NCBI GenBank assembly: GCA_021817045.1
Contig: JAKAWG010000054.1
Coordinates: forward strand, 1 to 35,474
Source of the DNA: Acidobacteriota bacterium
GTDB lineage: Bacteria > Acidobacteriota > Terriglobia > UBA7540
Length of the DNA stretch: 35,474 nt
Reading direction: 5' to 3'
Both the position numbers and the translations under genes were made by a program. Under the pieces are notes generated by a model. That model searched no databases, was not told where the DNA came from, and was given only the letters and a program-made list of their open reading frames with translations. This document shows, in pieces, positions 1 through 8,055 of this stretch. The number at the start of each line of letters is the position of its first letter. Positions within the stretch are counted from its first letter, which is position 1.

Positions 1-2
1 CG

Positions 3-239
3 TTTTATGGAACCAGCGAGAATGCCGTAAAGACCCAGATCTGGATCGCCGTTTCAATTTACGTGCTCGTTGCCGTCGTCCGGAAACGTCTCGGCCTGGA
101 AGCGAGCCTCTACCAGATTCTACAGATTTTGAGTATTACGCTTTTCGAAAAAGTGCCCATTTTACAGGCCCTGCACGCGTCCGACTCCCAGGAGAATTTA
201 CGCGACGACCGGAACCAATTGATTCTCTTCGACTTTTAA
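3..239 (+). CDS. IS4-family transposase, C-terminal part (truncated by window edge)
   Basis: The reading frame is already open at the window edge and ends at TAA 237-239, giving 78 residues that begin FYGTSENAVKTQIWIA and end NQLILFDF. This matches the C-terminal end of IS4-type DDE transposases (the subgroup with a DUF4372 N-terminus), where the helix after the catalytic Glu reads like 'TQIWIAVSxYVLVAxVxKRL' and the protein closes with 'NQLxLFD'. The DDE catalytic residues lie upstream of the window, so whether the element is intact cannot be judged. Codon use is ordinary for the region. No clear terminal inverted repeat could be assigned in the roughly 265 bp before the next gene because the other end is not visible. 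Confidence 0.85.
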   Translation, partial: FYGTSENAVKTQIWIAVSIYVLVAVVRKRLGLEASLYQILQILSITLFEKVPILQALHASDSQENLRDDRNQLILFDF

Positions 240-504
240 CCGCACAGCAGTGCAAGTGGAAATCAAGGCGATTGAGGCGGACCAGGGAAAGTGCCTCGGC
301 TACGTTCGGTGCGTGGGTCGTCGCCGAAGAGATGCTAACTTGGCAGATCAAATTGTATCTTTGCCCGCGCAGTACACGAAGAAGCCCTTGGTCTGCACAG
401 GCGCGGAGCCGAACGGGCATTGCACCTGACCGCGCGGAACACGTGCGTGTTCCTCCGAAACCGCGCACTAAGGTTGTCTTAACTTCACATTCGGACTTTC
501 GGCG

Positions 505-1068
505 ATGCGCGTTCTGAGCACGAAGAGCATTTACCACGGCAAGATGTTTGATGTCCGGGTCGATGACCTCATCGAGCCGGGGGGGGTGCGGGCGCGACGC
601 GAAGTGGTACGCCACGGAGGTTCGGTTGTCGTGCTGCCGCGGCTTTCGCGAGACAAAGTTCTTCTGGTGCGCCAATTCCGGTACGCCGCCGGAAGGTCGC
701 TCTGGGAACTCGTGGCCGGGGGCATCGAGCCGGGCGAAACCCCTGCCCGCGCCGCAACTCGTGAGCTGCGCGAGGAGACGGGCTTCCGCGCCGCGGCTTT
801 CAGGCCCATCTTCCAGTTTTATCCGAGCCCCGGAATCCTCACTGAAAAGATGTATCTGTTTGAGGCCACGCGGCTTCAGAAGGGCGTTGCTCAGCCGGAA
901 CGAGACGAACGAATCGAAGCCAAGGCGTTCAGCCTTCCGGAGTTGCGGCAGATGGTAAGCCAACGCAAGATTCAGGATGGCAAGACGCTGATTGGACTTC
1001 TGTGGCTTTTTGGCGGGATGCGAAAAGCAGGGAAGCACCGGCCCTCAGGCCGGCACCTGCCGAGCTAA
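505..1068 (+). CDS. NUDIX hydrolase, ADP-ribose pyrophosphatase-like
   Basis: Predicted to hydrolyse ADP-ribose or a related nucleoside diphosphate sugar to AMP plus a sugar phosphate in the cytoplasm. The NUDIX box is complete at residues 72-94 (G72, E78, R86-E87-L88, E90-E91, G93), giving the metal-binding REUXEE core. The N-terminal strand pair before the box and the Pro-Ser-Pro-Gly segment after it (about 107-110) are typical of ADP-ribose pyrophosphatases. The length of 187 residues is normal, although the last 15 or so residues (after LLWLFGG) look like read-out into intergenic DNA. No strong ribosome binding site precedes the ATG. It stands alone, with 265 bp of apparently non-coding DNA before it. 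Exact substrate is not resolvable from sequence. Confidence 0.88.
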   Translation: MRVLSTKSIYHGKMFDVRVDDLIEPGGVRARREVVRHGGSVVVLPRLSRDKVLLVRQFRYAAGRSLWELVAGGIEPGETPARAATRELREETGFRAAAFRPIFQFYPSPGILTEKMYLFEATRLQKGVAQPERDERIEAKAFSLPELRQMVSQRKIQDGKTLIGLLWLFGGMRKAGKHRPSGRHLPS

Positions 1069-1177
1069 AGCGCGGCGCTACACCTGAAATTGGGACACTA
1101 CCGAGTCTCTGCATTTGAGACTTCGATGTTCTCCCTTATTTTCAGCCAGATACGCTCCATCGCCGCCGCGAAAAAAA

Positions 1178-1223
1178 TTGTCTCATTGGTCTCACCTGTC
1201 TCCACTGTCTCATTCGAGAGGTG
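1178..1223. repeat. GTCTC-rich dispersed repeat, copy 1
   Basis: The tract contains GTCTCATTGGTCTCACCTG followed by further GTCTC units and ends near ATTCGAGAGGTG. It is preceded by a run of A's. A related tract with the same order of units (GTCTCACCTGTCTC..., then TGTCTCATTGAGGTG) lies at 33908-33956, also preceded by A's. The shared order of units at two intergenic sites suggests a dispersed repeat family rather than chance. Function unknown. Confidence 0.5.
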
Positions 1224-1587
1224 TATAAGGGAAGAGTGAGCGAATTTGTGCTGATTGCGTTTGTCGTTCTAGCAATTTGGGTGCTGGCCCGGAACTTCGA
1301 ACATCCTCTGTGTTCTCCGCGGCCATCAAGGTTAGCCACCCAGATCACGGAGGCCCGCGGTGGTCCCTGTGCCTTTCACGAAACGGAGAGCGTAGCGCGG
1401 CAGAGCCACGACCAAAAAGCAGCCTTCGACTCGATGAACTGCATCGGCACTCAGAACGACGTCATTCCGATCCCGGGAAGTGGGAGAGGCATCTGCATTT
1501 CTCTGCCGGCCGCGAACACTTTGGCCCCTCGTAGGCAAGAACGTTCCGGGCACCTCCGCATTGACCTTTTTTTTCACACCGAGCCGG

Positions 1588-1749
1588 TTACAATCGGGAT
1601 CTGGATAGGGCAAATCGGGAATTGGTCTGGGCTCGCTCATATCGGGAATTGGACCGGTCACCGAAAAACCTTCGACGGTGCCACAGAGACTGAACGGTTA
1701 CTACAATCGGGGTCTGGACAGAACCGGGGCAAATCGGGGATTGGACCGA
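1588..1749. repeat. Imperfect direct repeats built on TACAATCGGG / CAAATCGGG
   Basis: A block beginning TACAATCGGGATCTGGA at 1589 and continuing GGGCAAATCGGGAATTGG is repeated from 1702 as TACAATCGGGGTCTGGACA ... GGGGCAAATCGGGGATTGG. A third partial copy (TATCGGGAATTGGACCGG) lies between them. The copies differ by substitutions and a small insertion, so they are old duplications. No coding sense was found in them. Confidence 0.55.
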
Positions 1750-1802
1750 GTGGATGTCTTCGCTCGGCGATCGTGACTCTTTAGGAAAGCAGCGCATTTC
1801 TA

Positions 1803-1831
1803 TTGCCCGGCAGCGCGCAAAGAGATAGAAT
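1803..1831 (+). promoter_or_regulatory. Promoter-like hexamers immediately before the lactonase gene
   Basis: TTGCCC (1803-1808) and TAGAAT (1826-1831) are separated by 17 bp, as in sigma-70 promoters. The -10-like box ends only 7 bp before ATG 1839, so transcription would start at or next to the start codon and give a leaderless mRNA. No Shine-Dalgarno sequence is visible before the ATG, which agrees with that reading. Inference from spacing and hexamer match only. Confidence 0.45.
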
Positions 1832-1838
1832 CGCGCGC

Positions 1839-2879
1839 ATGAAAATCACAAAATACGCTGTTCTGCTGGCACTTCAAGCTGTGCTTGTAACGTCTGTCGC
1901 CCGTCCTCAAGTTACGACCATGATTGAACGCCTTAATCCCGAGATCAATGCGATTGTGCCGAAAAACGCCCGCCTCACCCGCGCGGCCACCGGCTTCAAC
2001 TGGACGGAAGGGCCCGTCTGGATTCCCGCCGGCTACCTGCTCTTTGCCGATATTCGCAACAACCGCATTATGAAGTGGATTCCCGGCCACACCGCGACCG
2101 TCTTCATGCACCCAAGTGGGTATCTGGGCAAAACTCCCTATCCTGGCCCGGAATCGGGCTCGAACGGCATGACGCTGGACCCTCGTGGCCGTCTCACTGT
2201 TGCCGGCCACGCCCAGCGCGACGTCTGGCGACTCGAAACACTCAGCCCCCATTCCACTCGGACGATTCTTGCCGACAAATATCAGGGCAAGCGGTTGAAC
2301 AGCCCAAACGACCTGGTCTACGGGCCGCACGGCGCGCTCTATCTCACCGATCCGCCATACGGGTTGCCGACGCAGAGCGACCACGACCCGCTCAAGCAAC
2401 TGCGCGTCAACGGCGTCTATCGCATCCTGGATGCTGTCTCGCACCCGCCCGGCGCTCCGCCCGATGAGAGCAAGCTCCAGCTTTTGATCTCAAATCTTAC
2501 CCGGCCAAACGGCATTGCCTTTTCGCCTGACAGACACTTTCTCTACGTGGACAATTCCGAGCCGAAGAAGCTTTGGCTGCGTTACCCGGTTCATCCCGAT
2601 GGAACGCTCGGCCCCGGAACCGTCTTTTGCGATGCCACCTCCGACAGCGCGCCCGGCGGCCCGGACGGGATGAAGGTGGACGTCAAGGGCAATATTTATA
2701 GCGCCGGCCCCGGCGGCGTGTGGATCTTCTCGCCGCAAGGAACGCATCTGGGTACGATTCGCGTTCCCGAAAGGGTGGGCAACCTGGGGTGGGGTGGTTC
2801 GGACTACCGCACGCTTTACATCTGCGCCGACACCAGCGTTTATGAGATCCGGCTGAAGATCCCGGGAGAAAAGCCATGA
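1839..2879 (+). CDS. Secreted SMP-30/gluconolactonase-like beta-propeller protein
   Basis: A probable exported calcium-dependent lactonase of the SMP-30/gluconolactonase/LRE family, acting on sugar lactones. The ATG at 1839 is chosen over a frame-open ATG at 1803 because it starts a signal peptide (MKITKYAVLLALQAVLVTSV, charged then hydrophobic). Family motifs follow in order: WTEGPVW (metal-binding Glu), FADI, GSNGMTLDP, RLNSPNDLVYG (metal-binding Asn), TDPPYGL, RPNGIAFSPD, and GGPDGMKVD (metal-binding Asp) with GNIYSAGPGGVW. Length of 346 residues is typical. Its last 4 bases (ATGA) overlap the start of the alpha/beta hydrolase gene, so the two are translationally coupled and probably work on related exported substrates. 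The true substrate is unknown. Confidence 0.9.
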   Translation: MKITKYAVLLALQAVLVTSVARPQVTTMIERLNPEINAIVPKNARLTRAATGFNWTEGPVWIPAGYLLFADIRNNRIMKWIPGHTATVFMHPSGYLGKTPYPGPESGSNGMTLDPRGRLTVAGHAQRDVWRLETLSPHSTRTILADKYQGKRLNSPNDLVYGPHGALYLTDPPYGLPTQSDHDPLKQLRVNGVYRILDAVSHPPGAPPDESKLQLLISNLTRPNGIAFSPDRHFLYVDNSEPKKLWLRYPVHPDGTLGPGTVFCDATSDSAPGGPDGMKVDVKGNIYSAGPGGVWIFSPQGTHLGTIRVPERVGNLGWGGSDYRTLYICADTSVYEIRLKIPGEKP

Positions 2880-3910
2880 GGTATGGCGGACTTGTGTTCG
2901 CCCTCTGGATCGCATTCGTTCCGGGTGTTAAGGCTCAAGGGAATCTCCACTTCGCTTCGCTCGGCGACTGTCGCCTGGAAAGCGGTCAAGTCATCCGCAA
3001 TTGCAGGCTCGGCTACCGCACGGTAGGCAAGCTGAACGCCGCGAAGTCGAACGCCATTCTCTGGCCCACCTGGTTTATGGGCACGACCAAAGACCTGCTG
3101 AGTTTCGCCGGTCCGGGCAAATTGCTGAACACTTCGCAATATTATGTGATTTTTGTGGACGCGCTCGGCGATGGAATCTCGTCCTCGCCCTCGAACAGCA
3201 CGCTGCAGCCGCGCATGAGTTTTCCGAAATTCACTATTCGAGACATGGTGAACGCCGAGCACGATCTGCTCGTGCGCGAGTTGCACATCACACACGTGCT
3301 GGCGGTGATGGGCGTCTCGATGGGCGGGATGCAAACCTTCCAGTGGATCGTTTCTTATCCGACGTTCATGAAGGAGGCAGTCCCAATCGTCGGCTCTCCG
3401 CGGCTTACGTCCTATGACCTGCTTTTGTGGACGGCCGAGCTGCACGCCATCGAAGAGGACCCAGCCTGGAACCACGGCAACTACACCTCGCAGCCCAAGG
3501 CCGGCATGGATACGGCGGCGGACATTCATACGCTGGCGCTCACCACGCCGCAATACCGCGTGGAACACACCGCACCGGCGCAGTTCCCCGAGTTCCTCAA
3601 AAAGAGTGAGGAAGACACGCGGCGCACCCACGATGCGAACGATTGGATCAGGCAGCTTCAGGCGATGATCGCCGACGACGTTTCCGCGCCCTACGGCCAC
3701 TCTTTGCAGCGCGCAGCAGCCCGCGTTCGCGCGCAGGTACTGGTGATCCCCAGCCTACAGGACCACATGGTGGATCCTATTCCAGCCCTCAATTTCGCCC
3801 GCCTCATTCACGCCCGCGTCTTCAAACTGACTTCCGACTGCGGTCATCTCGCGTTCAGTTGCGAACTGGCGGGGTATACGCCGGTGGTGCAGGCGTTTCT
3901 CGCGCAATAA
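2876..3910 (+). CDS. Secreted alpha/beta hydrolase, homoserine O-acetyltransferase (MetX)-like
   Basis: An alpha/beta-hydrolase fold protein of the MetX-like group. It begins with a signal peptide (cleavage probably after VKA, residue 20), which true cytoplasmic homoserine acetyltransferases lack, so a role in methionine synthesis is unlikely. The nucleophile elbow GVSMGGMQ places the serine at residue 148; the acid is probably the Asp in QDHMVDP, and the base the His in DCGHLAF near the C-terminus. The Gly-Asp-Gly segment ALGDG near residue 98 is also MetX-like. The length of 344 residues is usual. The start codon overlaps the stop of the upstream lactonase gene by 4 nt, so both proteins are probably made together and exported. 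Substrate unknown; an esterase or acyltransferase is the likely activity. Confidence 0.85.
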   Translation: MRYGGLVFALWIAFVPGVKAQGNLHFASLGDCRLESGQVIRNCRLGYRTVGKLNAAKSNAILWPTWFMGTTKDLLSFAGPGKLLNTSQYYVIFVDALGDGISSSPSNSTLQPRMSFPKFTIRDMVNAEHDLLVRELHITHVLAVMGVSMGGMQTFQWIVSYPTFMKEAVPIVGSPRLTSYDLLLWTAELHAIEEDPAWNHGNYTSQPKAGMDTAADIHTLALTTPQYRVEHTAPAQFPEFLKKSEEDTRRTHDANDWIRQLQAMIADDVSAPYGHSLQRAAARVRAQVLVIPSLQDHMVDPIPALNFARLIHARVFKLTSDCGHLAFSCELAGYTPVVQAFLAQ

Positions 3911-3922
3911 ACTGGAAACGGA

Positions 3923-4936
3923 ATGAGTTTTGCTCCCTGGTACGCCGAGATGACGACGCTCGGAAAATGCATCCGAGGAGAGAAACATGGCGCCTCGCGC
4001 CGAATGCCTGCCGCCGTGTGGCTTCTACTACCCGTCTTTTGCCCGATCGCAGCCGGCCTCGCTCCGAGGTCGGTGGCCCCGCCTTCGGACAGGCCCTTGG
4101 CGCGCATTGTTAATCCTGAAGTAGCTCGCTACTACCGCCGCTTCGGCACAATCGTCGACGAATCCCCTGCTACTCTCAAGAGGAAGATTCCCGGACTGAA
4201 GGCAATGATTCCGGCGGCTTCCCAGGAACCGTTGGCCGCCATCCTCCAGAACGCCGGAAGCCGAGCCGAGCACTACTTCCACAGTCTCCCGGACATAATC
4301 TGCCGCGAGGATATCGACAGTTGGATTAGAATTCCGAACGGTTTCTCTCGCGAAACCCGCGAGCGCTTCAATTACATGATCGTGCCTGTGTCACACAATG
4401 GCCTGATCACTCTGAGGGAGTACCGTACAAATCCTCAAGGCAAGCGGTATGGGCTCGCCGCGCCGCCTGACAGAACAATGCTGACTGAGGGATTTGCACA
4501 GGCGCCCCAATATCTGCTTCCCGTGAACCGGGCGGGCACCGAGTTTCGCTACCTCGGCACTGATCGTTTTCACGGTAGCGACGCGCAGGTTGTCGCTTTC
4601 GCCCAGGATCCGTGGAAGACGGCCATGTGGACGACGTTCCAGCTTCCAGGCGGCATGCACAGGCTGTACATGCAAGGCGTCTTTTGGCTGGACCCGTCTT
4701 CCTTTCAGGTACTGCGCGCCTGGCATACGATGCTGGCGCCCCGACCTGACTTTGGCCTGACGACGGAAACCACCGATGTAATATTCGCCCCCGTTCGTTT
4801 CCGCGGCTTACCGGAGCCACACTGGCTTCCCAGGCGCGTCACCGTCAACGTGGTACTCAACGGGGTTCGTTACCGCAATGACGGCGTATACTCAAGGTAT
4901 AACCAGTTTCAAGTCAGCACCAAGGTCCTCCCCTAG
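3923..4936 (+). CDS. Secreted protein of unknown function, acidobacterial 'LPDxxCRE' type
   Basis: No enzyme family recognised. The protein carries the segment SLPDIICRED near residue 120, and a later pattern with 'MQGVFWLDPSSFQVLRAW' and 'LTTETTDVIFAPVRF' followed by 'LPRRVTVNV' and 'YRNDGVYSRYNQF'. Together these resemble a large set of exported proteins of unknown function common in Acidobacteriota, where the opening Cys motif reads 'LPDFxCxE'. The start is uncertain. ATG 3923 would leave about 27 residues before a hydrophobic segment; ATG 4004 begins a clean signal peptide (MPAAVWLLLPVFCPIAAGLA). A GAGGAG ribosome-binding-like sequence near 3975 precedes an ATG (3987) in another frame, which may mark an old frameshift at the 5' end. 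It follows the hydrolase by 12 bp and probably shares its transcript. Confidence 0.65.
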   Translation: MSFAPWYAEMTTLGKCIRGEKHGASRRMPAAVWLLLPVFCPIAAGLAPRSVAPPSDRPLARIVNPEVARYYRRFGTIVDESPATLKRKIPGLKAMIPAASQEPLAAILQNAGSRAEHYFHSLPDIICREDIDSWIRIPNGFSRETRERFNYMIVPVSHNGLITLREYRTNPQGKRYGLAAPPDRTMLTEGFAQAPQYLLPVNRAGTEFRYLGTDRFHGSDAQVVAFAQDPWKTAMWTTFQLPGGMHRLYMQGVFWLDPSSFQVLRAWHTMLAPRPDFGLTTETTDVIFAPVRFRGLPEPHWLPRRVTVNVVLNGVRYRNDGVYSRYNQFQVSTKVLP

Positions 4937-5068
4937 CATGCCACTAACACGTGCCCTGGAACCGGCTGAAGGCCTGGCAGGAATCCCACGATGTTCACGC
5001 ATCTTGAGGTTTTGTCCGGGTTTTGATTTGACAGGTCGCTTAAAAACAACGCTCACTTCCGCTCCATC

Positions 5069-5097
5069 TTGAGCGAAACGGCTAAGACCGATACAAT
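5069..5097 (+). promoter_or_regulatory. Promoter-like hexamers for trmFO, implying a leaderless transcript
   Basis: TTGAGC (5069-5074) and TACAAT (5092-5097) are separated by exactly 17 bp. The -10-like box ends 8 bp before ATG 5106, so RNA synthesis would begin about at 5104. There is no Shine-Dalgarno-like sequence before the ATG. This repeats the arrangement seen before the lactonase gene at 1839. Confidence 0.5.
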
Positions 5098-5105
5098 CCA
5101 AGCAG

Positions 5106-6458
5106 ATGAACCGCGTAATCGTCATCGGTGGTGGCCTGGCGGGCAGCGAGGCCGCCTGGCAAGCAGCGGAGCGCGGCATTAGGGTGACGCTGCACGAAAT
5201 GCGCCCGGCGCGCTCGACGCCCGCGCACAAGACAGGCCAGCTCGCCGAGCTTGTCTGCAGTAATTCGCTAAAGTCCAATACTCCAGGTTCAGCCTCGTGG
5301 CTCCTTAAAGAAGAATTGCGGCAAGCGGGGTCGCTCTTGTTGCGCCTTGCGCACGCGCACGCCGTCCCAGGCGGTGCCGCGCTTGCGGTGGACCGAAACG
5401 GCTTTTCGGCCGCAGTCACAAACGCGATTGAAGCTCACCCGCTCATCGAATTGCGCCGCGATGAACTCACCAGGGTTCCTTCCGGGGAGCTTACCCTGAT
5501 CGCTTCCGGCCCGCTCACTTCGGACGCGCTTGCGGCTTCTCTTCAAACCCTCACGGGGGCGCAGAATCTGGCCTTTTACGATTCGATCAGCCCAATCGTC
5601 GACGCTGAAACACTGAACATGGAACGCATCTTTCGGGCGTCGCGCTACGGCAAAGGCGGCGGCGACTACCTGAACTGCCCGATGAACGAGGAGGAATACC
5701 GAGACTTTTACGAGGCGCTGCGTACCGCCGAGCCTGCGGAGAGTCACGCGTTTGAGGACGTCCGGTACTTTGAGGCTTGCCTACCCATCGAAGAACTCGC
5801 CCGCCGCGGCTATGACACGTTGCGTTTCGGCCCCATGAAGCCGGTGGGTCTAGTGGAGCCGCGGACCGGCCGGCGGCCGTTCGCCGTCGTGCAATTGCGA
5901 GCCGAGAACCTGCGCTTTTCAAGCTACAACCTGGTTGGATTTCAAAACCACCTGCGATTCCCGGAGCAAAAGCGAGTGTTGCGCCTGATTCCCGGACTCG
6001 AGCAGGCGGAGTTCCTCCGCTACGGCCAGATTCATCGCAACACTTACATCAACGCGCCGCGATTGCTTTCGCCCGATCTCAGCCTTCGCGTCCGGCCCGA
6101 GGTCTTCATTGCCGGACAACTTTCCGGCGTCGAAGGTTACATCGAGTGCATTGCGACGGGATTTTTGGCGGGACTGGGTATGGCATGCCGGGCGGCGGGA
6201 GGCGCGTGCGAGCCACCGCCGCGAGCGACGGCGCTCGGCTCGCTCGTTCACTTCATTAGCCATGCCGATCCTGAAAATTACCAGCCCACGAATATTTCGT
6301 TCGACTTGCTTCCGCCGCTCGAAAGCGCTCCACGCAGGACGCTCCGTGATCGCCGCGCGCGGCGTGACCAAGTTTGCGAGCGCGCGCTCAGCGAGATCCG
6401 CGGCTGGATCGACCGCAACGTTCAAGCGCCGTTTCAGGTCGGGGCTGCAGCCGGTTAG
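5106..6458 (+). CDS. trmFO: Folate/FAD-dependent tRNA (uracil-54-C5)-methyltransferase TrmFO
   Basis: Makes ribothymidine at position 54 of the T-loop in tRNA, using methylenetetrahydrofolate as carbon donor and reduced FAD as reductant, in the cytoplasm. The dinucleotide-binding motif GGGLAGSEAAWQ starts at residue 8. The family motif ELVCSNSLKSN places one catalytic cysteine at C51 and the second at C225 (FEACLPIEE), the positions expected for TrmFO. Also typical are LHEMRP, NRNTYIN-like 'HRNTYINAP', GQLSGVEGY and the C-terminal 'YQPTNISFDLLPP'. The length of 450 residues is normal. xerC follows 44 bp downstream; the same trmFO-xerC order occurs in Firmicutes. The upstream hexamers suggest a leaderless mRNA. 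Confidence 0.97.
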   Translation: MNRVIVIGGGLAGSEAAWQAAERGIRVTLHEMRPARSTPAHKTGQLAELVCSNSLKSNTPGSASWLLKEELRQAGSLLLRLAHAHAVPGGAALAVDRNGFSAAVTNAIEAHPLIELRRDELTRVPSGELTLIASGPLTSDALAASLQTLTGAQNLAFYDSISPIVDAETLNMERIFRASRYGKGGGDYLNCPMNEEEYRDFYEALRTAEPAESHAFEDVRYFEACLPIEELARRGYDTLRFGPMKPVGLVEPRTGRRPFAVVQLRAENLRFSSYNLVGFQNHLRFPEQKRVLRLIPGLEQAEFLRYGQIHRNTYINAPRLLSPDLSLRVRPEVFIAGQLSGVEGYIECIATGFLAGLGMACRAAGGACEPPPRATALGSLVHFISHADPENYQPTNISFDLLPPLESAPRRTLRDRRARRDQVCERALSEIRGWIDRNVQAPFQVGAAAG

Positions 6459-6502
6459 CTACGGTCAGGAAAGCGCTAGGCGCGGCCAGCCTCAAAAAGC
6501 CT

Positions 6503-7414
6503 ATGGATGAACTTATCGAGCGTTTTCTCGGAGCCCTCCAATCCGAACGAAACGCTTCTCCTCACACTCTCCGCAACTATCGCAGCGACCTCGAGCAATT
6601 CCGCGACTTTCTGAAGGAAGGCCGGCCTGAAGAGCCCGTCCGAGTGGAGGCGGTTGATGCAATGCGCATCCGGGATTTTCTCGGGCGCCTTTTCGCGCGC
6701 AAGATCGAAAAAGCATCGATCGCACGGAAGCTCGCGGCCCTGCGGTCTTTCTTTAAGTTTTTGTGCCGGGAGGGAACCATCGCCGAAAATCCCGCTGCCC
6801 AGGTGGCAATGCCAAAGCGGCCGCAAAAGCTCCCCCGCATTATGACCGAGGAAGAAACGAACGACTTCCTCAACCGGGTGGCCAGGGAATCCGAAGCAGG
6901 CAGGGGATTTCTGATGCGAGACCGGGCAATCCTTGAGTTGCTGTACGCTTCCGGCCTGCGCGTCAGTGAGCTTGTGGGCCTTGACGTCCGCGCCGTGCAA
7001 CTGAACGACGGTGTCGTCCTGGTCCTCGGCAAAGGGAGAAAGGAGCGACTTGTCCCGTTCGGCTCCAAGGCGCGAAACGCACTGGTCAATTATCTGCCGG
7101 TTCGGGAAAAGGTGCTTGCGGAAAACCGGACGTCAAGCCCGGCAATGTTTCTGAACGCCAAGGGTCGCCGCTTGACCACCCGCTCCGTACACCGCATCGT
7201 CCGCAAATACGTACGCCTCTATGGCCCGAACGTCCGCGTCAGTCCTCATTCTTTGCGCCACGCTTTCGCCTCCCACCTTCTGAGCGAGGGCGCGGACCTG
7301 CGCGCCATCCAGGAAATGCTTGGCCACGCCAGCCTCTCGACCACGCAAAAGTATACGCAGGTCAGCGTCCGGCAGCTCATCGAAGTCTACGACAAGGCGC
7401 ATCCGAAGGCGTGA
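6503..7414 (+). CDS. xerC: Tyrosine site-specific recombinase XerC
   Basis: Resolves chromosome dimers at dif sites together with a partner Xer protein. The N-terminal SAM-like DNA-binding domain covers about residues 1-100 and the catalytic domain about 110-300. All active-site residues are visible: R153 (SGLRVSEL), K177 (LGKGRKER), H249 and R252 (SPHSLRHAF), H275 (LGHASL) and the nucleophile Y284 (TQKYTQ). The start at 6503 (MDELIERFLGALQ) is chosen because it begins the conserved helix; an in-frame start farther upstream would add 43 residues of atypical, arginine-rich sequence overlapping trmFO. The length of 303 residues is typical. Being next to trmFO and away from any mobile element supports the housekeeping role rather than an integrase. 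No dif-like site was identified in the window. Confidence 0.95.
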   Translation: MDELIERFLGALQSERNASPHTLRNYRSDLEQFRDFLKEGRPEEPVRVEAVDAMRIRDFLGRLFARKIEKASIARKLAALRSFFKFLCREGTIAENPAAQVAMPKRPQKLPRIMTEEETNDFLNRVARESEAGRGFLMRDRAILELLYASGLRVSELVGLDVRAVQLNDGVVLVLGKGRKERLVPFGSKARNALVNYLPVREKVLAENRTSSPAMFLNAKGRRLTTRSVHRIVRKYVRLYGPNVRVSPHSLRHAFASHLLSEGADLRAIQEMLGHASLSTTQKYTQVSVRQLIEVYDKAHPKA

Positions 7415-7513
7415 GGTGAGTCAACGCCCGGATGAGGCAATGGCCATGGCGAACAAAAGACGAAAATAGTAAGATGTGAAAGCGGCAATGAAAAATCAAA
7501 CGGAGGCCTCATA

Positions 7514-8011
7514 ATGATTAGCGAGATGCTGTTGCCCGAATTCGATCAGGAAATCGCGAACACACGTAAGACCCTAGCGAGGCTCCCGGACAGCAAGGCT
7601 GAATTCACGCCACACAGCAAATCGATGCCGCTCGGCAAACTCGCACCGCACGTGGCGGAACTTACAGAATTCGGCCACCGCGTAGTCACGACGCCTCGCG
7701 TGGATTTTTCCGCCGGCAGCTACCGACCGTTGCAGTTTGAATCCAGCGCACAACTCGTGAAAGTGCTGGATGAGAACGCAACGAAGCTTCGGAACGCCAT
7801 CCGTGAAACTTCCGACGAAGCCTGGAGAGAGAACTGGAGGCTGGCATTTGGGGGTCGGATCCTCTTCGAGGGCTCTCGCTTTCTTGCGTACCGCGAAATG
7901 TTCCTGAACCACCTTGTGCATCACCGCGCGCAACTTGGCGTCTATCTGCGTTTAAACAACGTTCCGGTGCCGGCTATCTACGGCCCGTCGGCGGACGAAT
8001 CGGGGATGTGA
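7514..8011 (+). CDS. DinB-family (DUF664-like) protein
   Basis: A four-helix-bundle protein of the DinB/YfiT superfamily, whose members include bacillithiol- or mycothiol-dependent transferases and many stress-related proteins of unknown activity. The metal-binding histidine pattern is visible: one His in APHVAEL near residue 45 and two close together in NHLVHHRAQLGVYLR near residues 136-140. The ending 'NVPVPAIYGPSADE' is a common signature of the group. A strong ribosome binding site (GGAGG) lies 8 nt before the ATG. The length of 165 residues is normal. It stands between xerC and the antitoxin gene without overlap, so it is probably a separate transcript. Substrate unknown. Confidence 0.85.
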   Translation: MISEMLLPEFDQEIANTRKTLARLPDSKAEFTPHSKSMPLGKLAPHVAELTEFGHRVVTTPRVDFSAGSYRPLQFESSAQLVKVLDENATKLRNAIRETSDEAWRENWRLAFGGRILFEGSRFLAYREMFLNHLVHHRAQLGVYLRLNNVPVPAIYGPSADESGM

Positions 8012-8055
8012 GCGCGTCATGACTATGGCAATATGACCATGATACGGAGTGTGTC

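Larger units (their letters stand above)
1069..1838. other. Intergenic region with dispersed and direct repeats, no convincing gene
   Basis: About 770 bp between the NUDIX gene and the lactonase gene. Open frames are present on both strands but none has a recognisable domain, a good ribosome binding site or protein-like composition. The stretch holds a GTCTC-rich tract (about 1180-1220), a pair of imperfect direct repeats (1588-1749), and the promoter-like hexamers of the next gene at 1803-1831. Confidence 0.6.

Noticed and set aside
136..1038. Long open frame on the minus strand across the NUDIX gene
   Set aside because: It is antisense to a gene with a clear NUDIX box, has no domain, and is arginine-rich, as GC-rich shadow frames are.
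1221..1784. 187-codon open frame in the intergenic region
   Set aside because: It runs through the direct repeats, has no recognisable domain, and lacks a ribosome binding site; composition is not protein-like.
5028..5033. TTGACA as the -35 box of trmFO
   Set aside because: No -10-like hexamer stands 15-19 bp downstream; the pair at 5069/5092 has correct spacing.
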